A DNA stretch of 64,000 nt, from positions 388,814 to 452,813 of the forward strand of contig NZ_KB898708.1 in NCBI RefSeq assembly GCF_000377745.1. The letters are read 5' to 3'. The notes under the pieces are model-generated. The model made no database searches. It saw only the letters and a program-made list of their open reading frames with translations, and was not told the origin of the DNA. The translations under genes and the position numbers were made by a program. Below, piece after piece: positions 19,462 to 26,814 of this stretch. This DNA comes from Gilvimarinus chinensis DSM 19667 (lineage in GTDB: Bacteria > Pseudomonadota > Gammaproteobacteria > Pseudomonadales > Cellvibrionaceae). Position 1 is the stretch's first letter. Every line of letters begins with the position of its first letter.

Positions 19462-19479
19462 TCTATAGTACACTAAGCA
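19462..19479 (-). promoter_or_regulatory. Candidate EctR operator overlapping a possible ectA -10
   Basis: Minus-strand TGCTTAGT-GT-ACTATAGA. From memory, Methylomicrobium alcaliphilum EctR was reported to bind TATTTAGT-GT-ACTATATA over the -10 of an ectA promoter; this site matches 15 of 18 positions with the same half-site geometry. TATAGA on the minus strand could be a -10 for ectA, although no good -35 is seen. A wider imperfect inverted repeat (TTAGTGCTCTA ... TAGTACACTAA) spans 19443-19476. On the plus strand TATAGT at 19464-19469 could serve ectR, allowing autoregulation. Confidence 0.65.
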
Positions 19480-19567
19480 AATTGAAGAGTCCAGACGACA
19501 TTCAATTTCCCCGCCGTAACCCCTGAAGCGGAGAAACCGACAATAAGTAACCCAAAAGGTAACTATT

Positions 19568-20152
19568 ATGGCCTATGCGACAAAATCGCCAACCAACCAA
19601 GAAAGATTAGGACTCGAAGCAAAAGCTGCTTATAATTTCGCGCTTTCCAACCAGAGAACGGCAATGGACAAAATAGAAGAAGTATTGGTGGCTTTGCGCC
19701 GTGTCATCCGCGCCACCGATTTGCACTCGAAAAAACTGATCAAGACAGCCAGTGTTACCGGCCCGCAACTGTTATTAATGCAAATCTTGAACAACAAAGG
19801 GGATATGACTATTAGTGAACTGGCCCGCGACATGAGCTTGTCTCAAGCCACAGTCACTACGGTTTTGGACCGCCTGGAGAAACGAGAACTGATTACTCGT
19901 GTGCGCTCTCAGCAAGACAAACGCAAGGTGTACCCCCAGCTGACCCACAAAGGCAGTAAAATCCTAGAGAGCGCCCCTACTGCCCTGCAAGACGACTTTG
20001 TACGTCGCTTTAAAGATCTCGATAACTGGGAGCAGAGTATGATGATCGCTTCACTACAACGGGTAGCCGAGATGATGAATGCCGACAAGCTCGACGCATC
20101 ACCCTTTTTGGACGTTGGCGCCCTGGATCGCGGGGAAATTGAGAAGAACTAA
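19568..20152 (+). CDS. ectR: MarR-family regulator of ectoine genes
   Basis: 194 residues. Winged helix-turn-helix: MTISELARDMSLSQATVTTVLDRLEKRELITRVRSQQDKRK is the DNA-recognition and wing region (about residues 80-120), with dimerisation helices at both ends, as in MarR. Sequence style and position (divergent from ectABC-ask) fit EctR, a repressor of ectoine genes known in methylotrophs and other proteobacteria. AAAGG lies eight bases upstream of the ATG. Compared with the usual EctR length of about 180, there may be a short extra N-terminus. A terminator follows. Confidence 0.88.
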   Translation: MAYATKSPTNQERLGLEAKAAYNFALSNQRTAMDKIEEVLVALRRVIRATDLHSKKLIKTASVTGPQLLLMQILNNKGDMTISELARDMSLSQATVTTVLDRLEKRELITRVRSQQDKRKVYPQLTHKGSKILESAPTALQDDFVRRFKDLDNWEQSMMIASLQRVAEMMNADKLDASPFLDVGALDRGEIEKN

Positions 20153-20181
20153 CGCCTGGCCCCGCCAAAGCTGTCATTCAG

Positions 20182-20220
20182 GCACAACCTATCATTCACA
20201 CATTAGGTTGTGCTTTTGTT
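20182..20220 (+). terminator. Rho-independent terminator of ectR
   Basis: GCACAACCTA - 12-base loop - TAGGTTGTGC, a perfect 10-bp stem, then CTTTTGTTT. It lies 30 bases after the ectR stop. Confidence 0.85.
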
Positions 20221-20409
20221 TACCCAAGGCATACACGGTAAAATTAAGTACTAATGCTTGCTATTACGTAAGCCGTGCCGGTTCAAGCATTTTGCAAACG
20301 ACCCAACCTATTTAATCAAGCCCTTAACGCTCTTGTAGCCCCAGAATAAATCTGTAATCTAGAACCCCATCACCTGACCACATCATTTACCCCTGAGAAT
20401 GTAAAACCT

Positions 20410-20775
20410 ATGAGCTACATGGCCCTCAAGCATACCCATTTAATGTTCGTTGTACTGTCAATTGGACTGTTTTTTTTACGTTTTGCTTGTCGTGAGGCAG
20501 GTGCCACTTTTATACGTGCGAAATTTTTTAAAATTGCCCCCCATATTATCGACACCTGTCTGCTGGCCAGTGGTATTGGGTTGATAATAGTCGTTGGTTA
20601 CCCTCTGTGGCCCATAAACTGGCTGACCATTAAGCTGCTCTTGGTGGTCGCGTATATAATTTGTGGCACCATCGCGATTAAAGCGAGCAGCAAATCCACT
20701 CGATGGATAGGGGCAGCGCTTGCCTTAGTATGGATACTGGGCATTTTGCACCTGGCCATTAGCAAAGCGTTTTAA
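20410..20775 (+). CDS. SirB2-family integral membrane protein
   Basis: 121 residues with four hydrophobic segments. ALKHTHLMFVVLSIGLFFLRF at the N-terminus, PHIIDTCLLASGIGLI, PINWLTIKLLLVVAYIICG and the C-terminal helix are the pattern of the SirB2 family. The name comes from a Salmonella invasion regulator, but the biochemical role is unknown. It stands alone on this strand and overlaps the convergent LysR gene by 4 bases. Confidence 0.88.
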   Translation: MSYMALKHTHLMFVVLSIGLFFLRFACREAGATFIRAKFFKIAPHIIDTCLLASGIGLIIVVGYPLWPINWLTIKLLLVVAYIICGTIAIKASSKSTRWIGAALALVWILGILHLAISKAF

Positions 20776-21665
20776 TGCTTTGCCAGGCGTTTGCGTAAAG
20801 CCGCCGCAAGCGCCTTGGTGGCTGGGCCGGCCAGATCCGGCTCCGCATACACGAGGTAGACCGCGACTTTTCGCTCCCCACCCTGCACCATTGGCAAGCG
20901 CTTCAGCGCACCGCTTTGTAAATCTTTTTGGATGTACCCACAAGGCAGCCAGGCATACCCCAGGCCTTGGCGCACCGCTGTTAGCGATGTGGTAATGTGG
21001 GCCAGGGTCCAGCGCTGCTCGGCCTCTTGCCAGCCCGCACTGTAGCGACGATGGATACCCGAATCACGCACCACCAGCTGTCGGTGATGGCGTAAATCCT
21101 CTTGAGTGATCGGCCGTTCAAGTTGCAGCAAAGGATGGCCGGCAGCAGCCACACCAATTAAAGATATGTCCGTTATATGATCCCCCATAAAACCCGCTGG
21201 CATACGCCCGGTAATCGCCAAATCCACCTGCTTTTGTACTAGAGCGTCTTCAGTGCCACTCAATACCGACTCCAGCACGTCCACTCGAGTGGCTGGGTAA
21301 TCACGCGCAAAGTCCGCCAAACTGTCCAACACCTGGTCCCCGGGAATCAGCAAATCGGCCGCGAGGCGCACCACCGGTTCAATTTTCTGGCTCATTCTCT
21401 CGGCGGCGCTTTCCAGCGCCTCAGCTTCAGCCAACAGATGTTTTGCACGGCGGTAGAGGCTCTCACCCGCCGCCGTGGGATGCGCGCGACGCCCTTCGAT
21501 CTTAAACAGCGCGACATTGAGCGCCTGCTCCAGCTGGCTGATCGCATAAGACACCGTCGACTGGCTTTTGCACAGGGTTTCTGCCGCGCGGGCGTAGCCC
21601 CCCTGCTCAATAACCGCAATCAACGCCCGCCACTGATCCAAGGTGACCTTAATATCCTTACTCAT
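20772..21665 (-). CDS. LysR-family transcriptional regulator, divergent from azoR/pirin
   Basis: 297 residues from the ATG at 21665, which has GAGGGG just upstream; a longer frame to 21725 would add 20 non-homologous residues. N-terminal winged HTH (WRALIAVIEQGGYARAAETL, SQSTVSYAISQLEQALNV), then the periplasmic-binding-protein-like effector domain from about residue 90. Starting 117 bases from azoR in the opposite direction, it probably controls azoR and the pirin gene, in the manner of quinone- or redox-responsive LysR proteins; the effector is unknown. Confidence 0.92.
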   Translation of the reverse strand: MSKDIKVTLDQWRALIAVIEQGGYARAAETLCKSQSTVSYAISQLEQALNVALFKIEGRRAHPTAAGESLYRRAKHLLAEAEALESAAERMSQKIEPVVRLAADLLIPGDQVLDSLADFARDYPATRVDVLESVLSGTEDALVQKQVDLAITGRMPAGFMGDHITDISLIGVAAAGHPLLQLERPITQEDLRHHRQLVVRDSGIHRRYSAGWQEAEQRWTLAHITTSLTAVRQGLGYAWLPCGYIQKDLQSGALKRLPMVQGGERKVAVYLVYAEPDLAGPATKALAAALRKRLAKH

Positions 21666-21782
21666 ATCCCCTCGCCTTAAATCGAACAATTCGATCAATT
21701 TAACCCAAATAGAGCTATTTATCATCTAACAAATAAATATTTAAATGAACCCATCAACGACGAATACGTTAAGGAGATGTAG

Positions 21783-22388
21783 ATGAAGACTCTGTTACAA
21801 ATCAAAACCAGCTTAAATGGCGACAACGGTCAATCTAGCTACCTCAGCAATGAGTTTGTCACTCGCTGGAAGGCGCAAAACCCAGACGGCAAAGTCATTG
21901 TTCGCGACTTGGCGGCCAACCCAGTGCCTCATTTAGATGGCGAACGTTTTAACGCCTTTTTAAGTTCGGCAGACAAGCGCAGCGCTTCTGAGCAGAAAAT
22001 TATCGATTACTCCGACCAGTTGATTGAAGAAATCAAAGCGGCTGATGCCGTTGCCATTGGACTGCCCATGTATAACTTCGGCATTCCGTCTACGCTGAAG
22101 GCTTATTTTGATCACATTGCCCGCTCTGGAGTGACGTTCCGCTACACGGAAAATGGCCCGGAAGGCCTACTGCCGAATATACCGGTATACATACTGGCAG
22201 CGCGCGGCGGCATTTACCAAGGTATTCAGGCGGACTCGCAAACCGGCTATATGAAGACCTTCCTCGCGTTCTTGGGCTTGCAGGATACCCGCTTTATTTA
22301 CGCAGAAGGATTAGCCATGGGCGAAGACGGCAAAACCAATGCCCTTAACACAGCGGTTAACGAAATTGAAAGCACGGTAGCGGCGTAA
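21783..22388 (+). CDS. azoR: FMN-dependent NADH:quinone oxidoreductase / azoreductase
   Basis: 201 residues, flavodoxin-like fold. LLQIKTSLNGDNGQSSYLSNEF is the FMN phosphate-binding start, LPMYNFGIPSTLKAYFDHIARSGVTF is the strongly conserved AzoR segment, and LAARGGIY follows. It reduces quinones and azo compounds with NADH. AAGGAG lies six bases before the ATG. With pirin 57 bases downstream and a divergent LysR gene, it forms a small redox-stress module common in proteobacteria. Confidence 0.95.
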   Translation: MKTLLQIKTSLNGDNGQSSYLSNEFVTRWKAQNPDGKVIVRDLAANPVPHLDGERFNAFLSSADKRSASEQKIIDYSDQLIEEIKAADAVAIGLPMYNFGIPSTLKAYFDHIARSGVTFRYTENGPEGLLPNIPVYILAARGGIYQGIQADSQTGYMKTFLAFLGLQDTRFIYAEGLAMGEDGKTNALNTAVNEIESTVAA

Positions 22389-22445
22389 TCTACCGCTAAC
22401 CAGATAATTACCAGCCATAACGTCAGGAAATGTCAGGAGGCAACC

Positions 22446-23297
22446 ATGAGCCGACAACTAAGACAGGTCATTCCCGCCCTCGCCACAAGCGACGGTGCCG
22501 GGGTTAAGATCAAGCGCAGTTTGGGGCAATCCCCCTCAGCGCGCCTGGACCCCATCCTCATGCTGGATGAATTTAACTCCGACGAAGCCGCAGATTATCT
22601 GGCGGGCTTTCCATCGCATCCGCATCGCGGTTTTGAAACCGTCACCTATATGCTCGATGGGCACATGCTGCACGAAGATCATATGGGTAACCGGGGCGAT
22701 TTACGCGCGGGCGATGTGCAATGGATGACCGCCGGGCGCGGCATTATCCATTCAGAAATGCCGCAGCAACTCGAAGGGCGCATGAGGGGGTTTCAACTGT
22801 GGATTAACCTTCCAGCTGCGGAAAAAATGCAGCCTGCTGCGTATCGCGACATAGCCGCGGCTGACATTCCGCTACAACAATTGGCTAACGGCGGCAGCGT
22901 AAAAGTGATCGCCGGAGAGTTCAGCGATGAGAATGCTGAAACCACAACCGGCGCAATCAGTGGAAGGTCAACCCAGGCGCTTTACTGGGATATTCAACTG
23001 CCTGAAGGCGAAACGCTTAAGCTGAGCCTGCCAGAAAAACACCATGTGTTTATCTATCCATACGAGGGTAAGCTGCTGGTCGGTGCAGATGAACGCGAAC
23101 TTCCCTCCAGCCAGGCGGGCTTGTTAAGCGAGGGGGATAGCCTGCAGCTGAAAGCAAAAAGCCAAACACGCTTTCTGGTGGTTGGCGGCAAGCCCATTGG
23201 CGAACCAATTGCGCAGTACGGCCCCTTTGTGATGAATACCGCAGATGAAATAGATCAGGCCATTAACGATTATCGTAATGGTCAACTAGCAGGATAA
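22446..23297 (+). CDS. Pirin-family bicupin protein
   Basis: 283 residues. The metal-binding N-terminal cupin shows HPHRGFETVTYMLDG, HEDHMGNRGDL and WMTAGRGIIHSEMP, carrying the three His and one Glu of pirins; a second cupin follows (about 180-260). Some pirins are quercetin dioxygenases and others redox sensors, so the substrate is not predicted. AGGAGG lies five bases before the ATG. It is cotranscribed with azoR, and the stop codon lies at the edge of a strong terminator. Confidence 0.93.
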   Translation: MSRQLRQVIPALATSDGAGVKIKRSLGQSPSARLDPILMLDEFNSDEAADYLAGFPSHPHRGFETVTYMLDGHMLHEDHMGNRGDLRAGDVQWMTAGRGIIHSEMPQQLEGRMRGFQLWINLPAAEKMQPAAYRDIAAADIPLQQLANGGSVKVIAGEFSDENAETTTGAISGRSTQALYWDIQLPEGETLKLSLPEKHHVFIYPYEGKLLVGADERELPSSQAGLLSEGDSLQLKAKSQTRFLVVGGKPIGEPIAQYGPFVMNTADEIDQAINDYRNGQLAG

Positions 23298-23322
23298 AAA
23301 ATGGGCCAATGGGCCCATTTTT
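23297..23322. terminator. Bidirectional rho-independent terminator
   Basis: AAAAATGGGCC - AATG - GGCCCATTTTT, an 11-bp perfect stem flanked by A-run and T-run. It sits between the convergent pirin gene and the gene ending at 23347, and should stop transcription from both sides. Confidence 0.92.
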
Positions 23323-23346
23323 GATTTTTGCGTTATGCGGGAGCCC

Positions 23347-23895
23347 TCACCGGGCCGCCGGTGGTAAATTACCCTGCTGAATATTTTTTGACATAAACGC
23401 CGTCACTTTGTCCCAGTTGTCTTTTACCAGTTTTACATCCTCCGGGTTTGCTTCAATTTCACCCGACATTTCCTGCATCATCTTTTTTTGCTCTTCGGGC
23501 ATACTCGCTGTCAGCATTTCACGCATCTGATAAGCGATGGCTTTACCGTAACGAGCACTGGCGCGCACATATTCACCGGCGCTTTCCCAGTCTTTGGCTT
23601 TCAGGACATTGTACATTTTGTCGTAAACACCCTGCTCTTTAAGCATATCGTCCAGCACTTCGTCTTGCTTATCGACGCTGAGCGCTAAAAACTCTTCCTC
23701 ACTGTATTGATTCGCAATGGTTGAATTTTCACCAATGGCTTCAAAGACATCCTTCATGGGTATAAATTCTTGAGTGGTTTCCAACCAACGATCCAGCTCT
23801 TTGGAATCATCCGCCTGTACCCAGGTGCTCATTACCATAAAAGCCACCAGCGCGAGACACTGACTGACGAAACGGTTTTTCCATGACTTTTGCAT
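23347..23895 (-). CDS. Secreted protein of unknown function
   Basis: 182 residues with a clear Sec signal (CLALVAFMVMSTWVQA, cleavage before DDSKEL). The mature part is helical and charged, with DDMLKEQGVYDKMYNVLKAKDWESAGEYVRASARYGKA and no cysteines. I recognise no family. It is probably periplasmic. It lies 30 bases downstream of the membrane-protein gene at 23926 and is likely cotranscribed. Confidence 0.7.
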   Translation of the reverse strand: MQKSWKNRFVSQCLALVAFMVMSTWVQADDSKELDRWLETTQEFIPMKDVFEAIGENSTIANQYSEEEFLALSVDKQDEVLDDMLKEQGVYDKMYNVLKAKDWESAGEYVRASARYGKAIAYQMREMLTASMPEEQKKMMQEMSGEIEANPEDVKLVKDNWDKVTAFMSKNIQQGNLPPAAR

Positions 23896-23925
23896 AATAT
23901 TTCTCCTAAAGGTAAAACTGATGTT

Positions 23926-24315
23926 TTATGCCAAGCGCAAAGTGATAGAGGCCACCAGCGCCCACACGGCATAATAAAAATAAATGACCAACGGCGTTAA
24001 CAAACCAAGCGCCAAGCCCGCCACACTATAACCGGTGGTATAGGGATAAATAACAAACAACTGCACAAGCGTCGGCACCAGCGCCAATACCAATGACTTG
24101 AAAATCCAGCGGCTACCGAACACCGGCAGCAACAGTAAAAAACCCCAGAGCCCGCCCCACACTAAACGCGGGTATAGCCAATGAGCCGACAACCCAGGAG
24201 CGATACGTACATCCAGAGCCGATGTTAAACCGTAACGACCAGCCAACCACAACCCAATAGAGGCAACCAAGGCACCTAAAGTTCCGGCGCCATAAACCAA
24301 CAACCACTTTTTCAT
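23926..24315 (-). CDS. Four-helix membrane protein of unknown function
   Basis: 129 residues, almost entirely hydrophobic: WLLVYGAGTLGALVASIGLWL, WGGLWGFLLLLPVFGSRW, SLVLALVPTLVQLFVIYPY and the C-terminal VIYFYYAVWALVASITL. No motif is recognised. It lies upstream of the secreted-protein gene on the same strand and about 100 bases from the MITE-like element. Confidence 0.65.
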   Translation of the reverse strand: MKKWLLVYGAGTLGALVASIGLWLAGRYGLTSALDVRIAPGLSAHWLYPRLVWGGLWGFLLLLPVFGSRWIFKSLVLALVPTLVQLFVIYPYTTGYSVAGLALGLLTPLVIYFYYAVWALVASITLRLA

Positions 24316-24416
24316 CTGTTTCTGTCTACTCAGCGGCCAACACTAACACAAGTTTACCGCCAGCCTGTTACAATCAGGCCACAGCATATCCGCCCAGCAC
24401 GGTAAGTTAAAGTCTT

Positions 24417-24683
24417 AGGGCACCTCTATTAATTGATTGTGGCCTCTGCGCAACCTGTGCGGCGCCACAAGCAAGGCCCTTTGCGCAGGAAAAGGCTGGT
24501 TGCCTTTTCAAGCAAAGAAACGCCGCTTTGGTGCCGCACAGGCCGCGCCCGGAGGGGCTTTCAGGACTCCCCTCCAGCTGCGTTGCACTGCTTCGGCGGG
24601 ACAACCAGCCCGCCTGCATCGTGCGCCTTGCTAGAGAGAAGTCCCGAAAGCCAGAGACCGCAAGCAATTAATAGAGGTGCCCT
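24417..24683. repeat. MITE-like element with 31-bp terminal inverted repeats
   Basis: 267 bp bounded by AGGGCACCTCTATTAATTG and its exact reverse complement; the match continues to 31 bp with three mismatches (24417-24447 and 24653-24683). Inside are further inverted pairs: 24454-24472 with 24525-24542, and a perfect hairpin GAAAAGGC-TGGTT-GCCTTTTC (24489-24509). No transposase is encoded. No convincing target-site duplication is seen (CTTA on the left, TTTG on the right). The right end stops two bases before the start codon of the ABC exporter. Confidence 0.8.
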
Positions 24684-24687
24684 TTTG
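24673..24687 (+). promoter_or_regulatory. Ribosome binding site of the ABC exporter, supplied by the MITE end
   Basis: AGAGG (24673-24677) lies seven bases before the TTG start at 24685 and belongs to the right terminal inverted repeat of the element. It decides the start: homologues of this exporter begin M-F-x-x-F-E, which matches TTG-TTT-TCT-TTT-TTC-GAA. Confidence 0.6.
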
Positions 24688-26514
24688 TTTTCTTTTTTCG
24701 AACGATTACTTAAACCTTTTCCAGACGAACCAGTACGCCAGCCCCCCAAGGGCCTGTTTGCGTTTTGCTGGCACTATACTCGTGGCGCCAAGCGCTACTT
24801 GTTAATGATGGCAATACTGTCAGCGCTGATTGCCATTATCGAGATCTCGCTGTTTGGCGCTATGGGTAGCCTAGTGGATTGGCTGAACAACACCAACCCA
24901 GAAAACCTGTGGCGAGACTATGGCACACCGCTCACCCTTATTGGGGTGACATTACTTATTGGTCTGCCGGTGATTATTTTTATCCACGCCACGCTGATTC
25001 ATCAAACCATGCTGGGCAATTTTCCCATGGCGATTCGCTGGAAGGCGCACCGCTATTTAATTCAGCAGAGCGTGCATTTTTTCCAAGACGAATTTTCGGG
25101 CCGCTTAGCCACACGACTTATGCAAACCTCGCTCGCCGTGCGCGAAACCGTCATGAAACTTTTGGATGTGGCGGTGTACATCAGTGTGTACTTCGGCAGT
25201 ATGGTTTTCCTTATGGCCGCCCTTGATGGCCGTCTCGCTATCCCTATGGTGCTGTGGCTTGTAGGTTACATCGGTTTATTAACGTATTTCTTGCCGCGGT
25301 TAAAACGTATCTCCAGTAAACAAGCCGATGCTCGCGCCGAAATGACCGGACGTATTGTCGATACCTACACCAACATTCACACCGTCAAACTGTTTTCTCA
25401 CGCGGGGCGCGAGTCCAGCTACGCCAAAGAAGGTATGAATCAATTCTTGCAAACCGTGCACCCGCAAATGCGTATGGTGACGGTGTTAAGCACCTGCGTG
25501 TGGACCCTAAATTCTGCATTAATTTTCTCTCTTGGCGCACTCAGTATTAGCCTTTGGGCCGACGGCGCCATCACCACAGGCGCCATCGCCGCGGCTCTGG
25601 CTATGGTGCTGCGCATCAACGGTATGTCGCAATGGATTATGTGGGAAATTTCTGCGCTGTTTGAGAATATCGGTACGGCCCAAGACGGTGCTAACACTTT
25701 ATCTAAACCGCTAAGTGTTGTCGACGACGCACAAGCTACAGAGCTTGTGGTAAACAGCGGAGAAATTCGCTTTGATCAAGTGAATTTTCATTATGGTAAC
25801 AACGCCAATGTTATGGAGGCGTTTAACCTGCACATTAAACCCGGCGAGAAAATAGGCTTAGTCGGACGCTCGGGCGCGGGAAAATCCACACTGGTGAATC
25901 TACTGCTGCGCTTCTACGACGTTCAAGATGGCATCTTGAGTATTGATGGCCAAAATATTAATCACGTGACTCAGCGCAGCCTGCGTCAGCATATTGGCAT
26001 GGTGACCCAGGATACCTCTCTGCTGCACCGCTCCATTCGAGACAACCTGCTTTACGGACGCCCGGATGCCAGCGACGAGGAAATGATTCTTGCGGCCAAA
26101 AAAGCTCAAGCACACAACTTTATTGTGGGGCTTGAAGACGCCCAGGGCCGCACCGGTTACGATGCTCATGTCGGCGAGCGAGGCGTAAAATTATCCGGTG
26201 GCCAACGTCAACGCATCGCCATTGCCCGGGTATTACTGAAAGACGCCCCCATTCTTATTCTGGATGAAGCCACCTCGGCTTTGGACTCAGAAGTTGAATC
26301 CGTAATCCAGCATAACCTAACCGCGCTGATGGAAAACAAAACCGTGATTGCCATTGCTCACAGGCTGTCAACCATCGCCGCACTGGATCGACTCATCGTG
26401 CTGGACAAAGGCCATATTGTTGAACAAGGAAGCCACAGCGATCTGATTGCCAAAGGCGGTTTATACGCACAGCTATGGGCGCATCAGTCCGGGGGTTTTT
26501 TAGGCGAAGACTAG
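24685..26514 (+). CDS. ABC-type exporter (fused membrane and ATPase domains)
   Basis: 609 residues from TTG. Six transmembrane segments lie in the first 320 residues, then the nucleotide-binding domain: Walker A GRSGAGKST (394-402), signature LSGGQ (503-507), Walker B ILILDEATS (from 523), and the H-loop in IAIAHRLS. The N-terminal PKGLFAFCWHYTRGAKRYLL is typical of a proteobacterial MsbA-like subgroup that exports lipids, peptides or drugs; the substrate is unknown. The open frame continues upstream through the MITE to 24433, but that part is element sequence. Expression may depend on the element or on readthrough. Confidence 0.9.
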   Translation: MFSFFERLLKPFPDEPVRQPPKGLFAFCWHYTRGAKRYLLMMAILSALIAIIEISLFGAMGSLVDWLNNTNPENLWRDYGTPLTLIGVTLLIGLPVIIFIHATLIHQTMLGNFPMAIRWKAHRYLIQQSVHFFQDEFSGRLATRLMQTSLAVRETVMKLLDVAVYISVYFGSMVFLMAALDGRLAIPMVLWLVGYIGLLTYFLPRLKRISSKQADARAEMTGRIVDTYTNIHTVKLFSHAGRESSYAKEGMNQFLQTVHPQMRMVTVLSTCVWTLNSALIFSLGALSISLWADGAITTGAIAAALAMVLRINGMSQWIMWEISALFENIGTAQDGANTLSKPLSVVDDAQATELVVNSGEIRFDQVNFHYGNNANVMEAFNLHIKPGEKIGLVGRSGAGKSTLVNLLLRFYDVQDGILSIDGQNINHVTQRSLRQHIGMVTQDTSLLHRSIRDNLLYGRPDASDEEMILAAKKAQAHNFIVGLEDAQGRTGYDAHVGERGVKLSGGQRQRIAIARVLLKDAPILILDEATSALDSEVESVIQHNLTALMENKTVIAIAHRLSTIAALDRLIVLDKGHIVEQGSHSDLIAKGGLYAQLWAHQSGGFLGED

Positions 26515-26539
26515 CACCTGTTAAGGTTTTTTAAGCGCA

Positions 26540-26809
26540 TTAGCGGAAATAGTTTTTACAGATCATCGCACTGAGCCCCACTAGAAACCCCACGTGGGCC
26601 AGCAATGCCCCACCCGCAAACAAATAGACTAAGAATTTTGGGGTGGGCTGTACCAAGCCGAAAACATTGTTGATAACCAAAGGCAAAGCAGACAGCAAAA
26701 CCAACAGCAAAGACAGCGCAATCAGCTTAATTTCTTTTTCCGCGCGAGCATAAACAATCCGGGTCACCGGGTTATTACGCCACAAGATGTTCAGCGAGCG
26801 CTTGAGCAT
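26540..26809 (-). CDS. Small two-helix membrane protein of unknown function
   Basis: 89 residues from the ATG at 26809 (AAAGG nine bases upstream); a GTG at 26839 would overlap rlmL. Features are a basic N-terminus (MLKRSLNILWRNNPVTRI) and two hydrophobic helices (LIALSLLLVLLSALPLVI and FLVYLFAGGALLAHVGFLVG). No family is recognised. It starts five bases after the rlmL stop and is probably cotranscribed with it. Confidence 0.65.
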   Translation of the reverse strand: MLKRSLNILWRNNPVTRIVYARAEKEIKLIALSLLLVLLSALPLVINNVFGLVQPTPKFLVYLFAGGALLAHVGFLVGLSAMICKNYFR

Positions 26810-26814
26810 TCTGT

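Noticed and set aside
24433..24684. An 84-residue N-terminal extension of the ABC exporter reading through the MITE-like element
   Set aside because: The extension is element sequence, has no homology expectation and would precede a protein that begins correctly at the TTG 24685.
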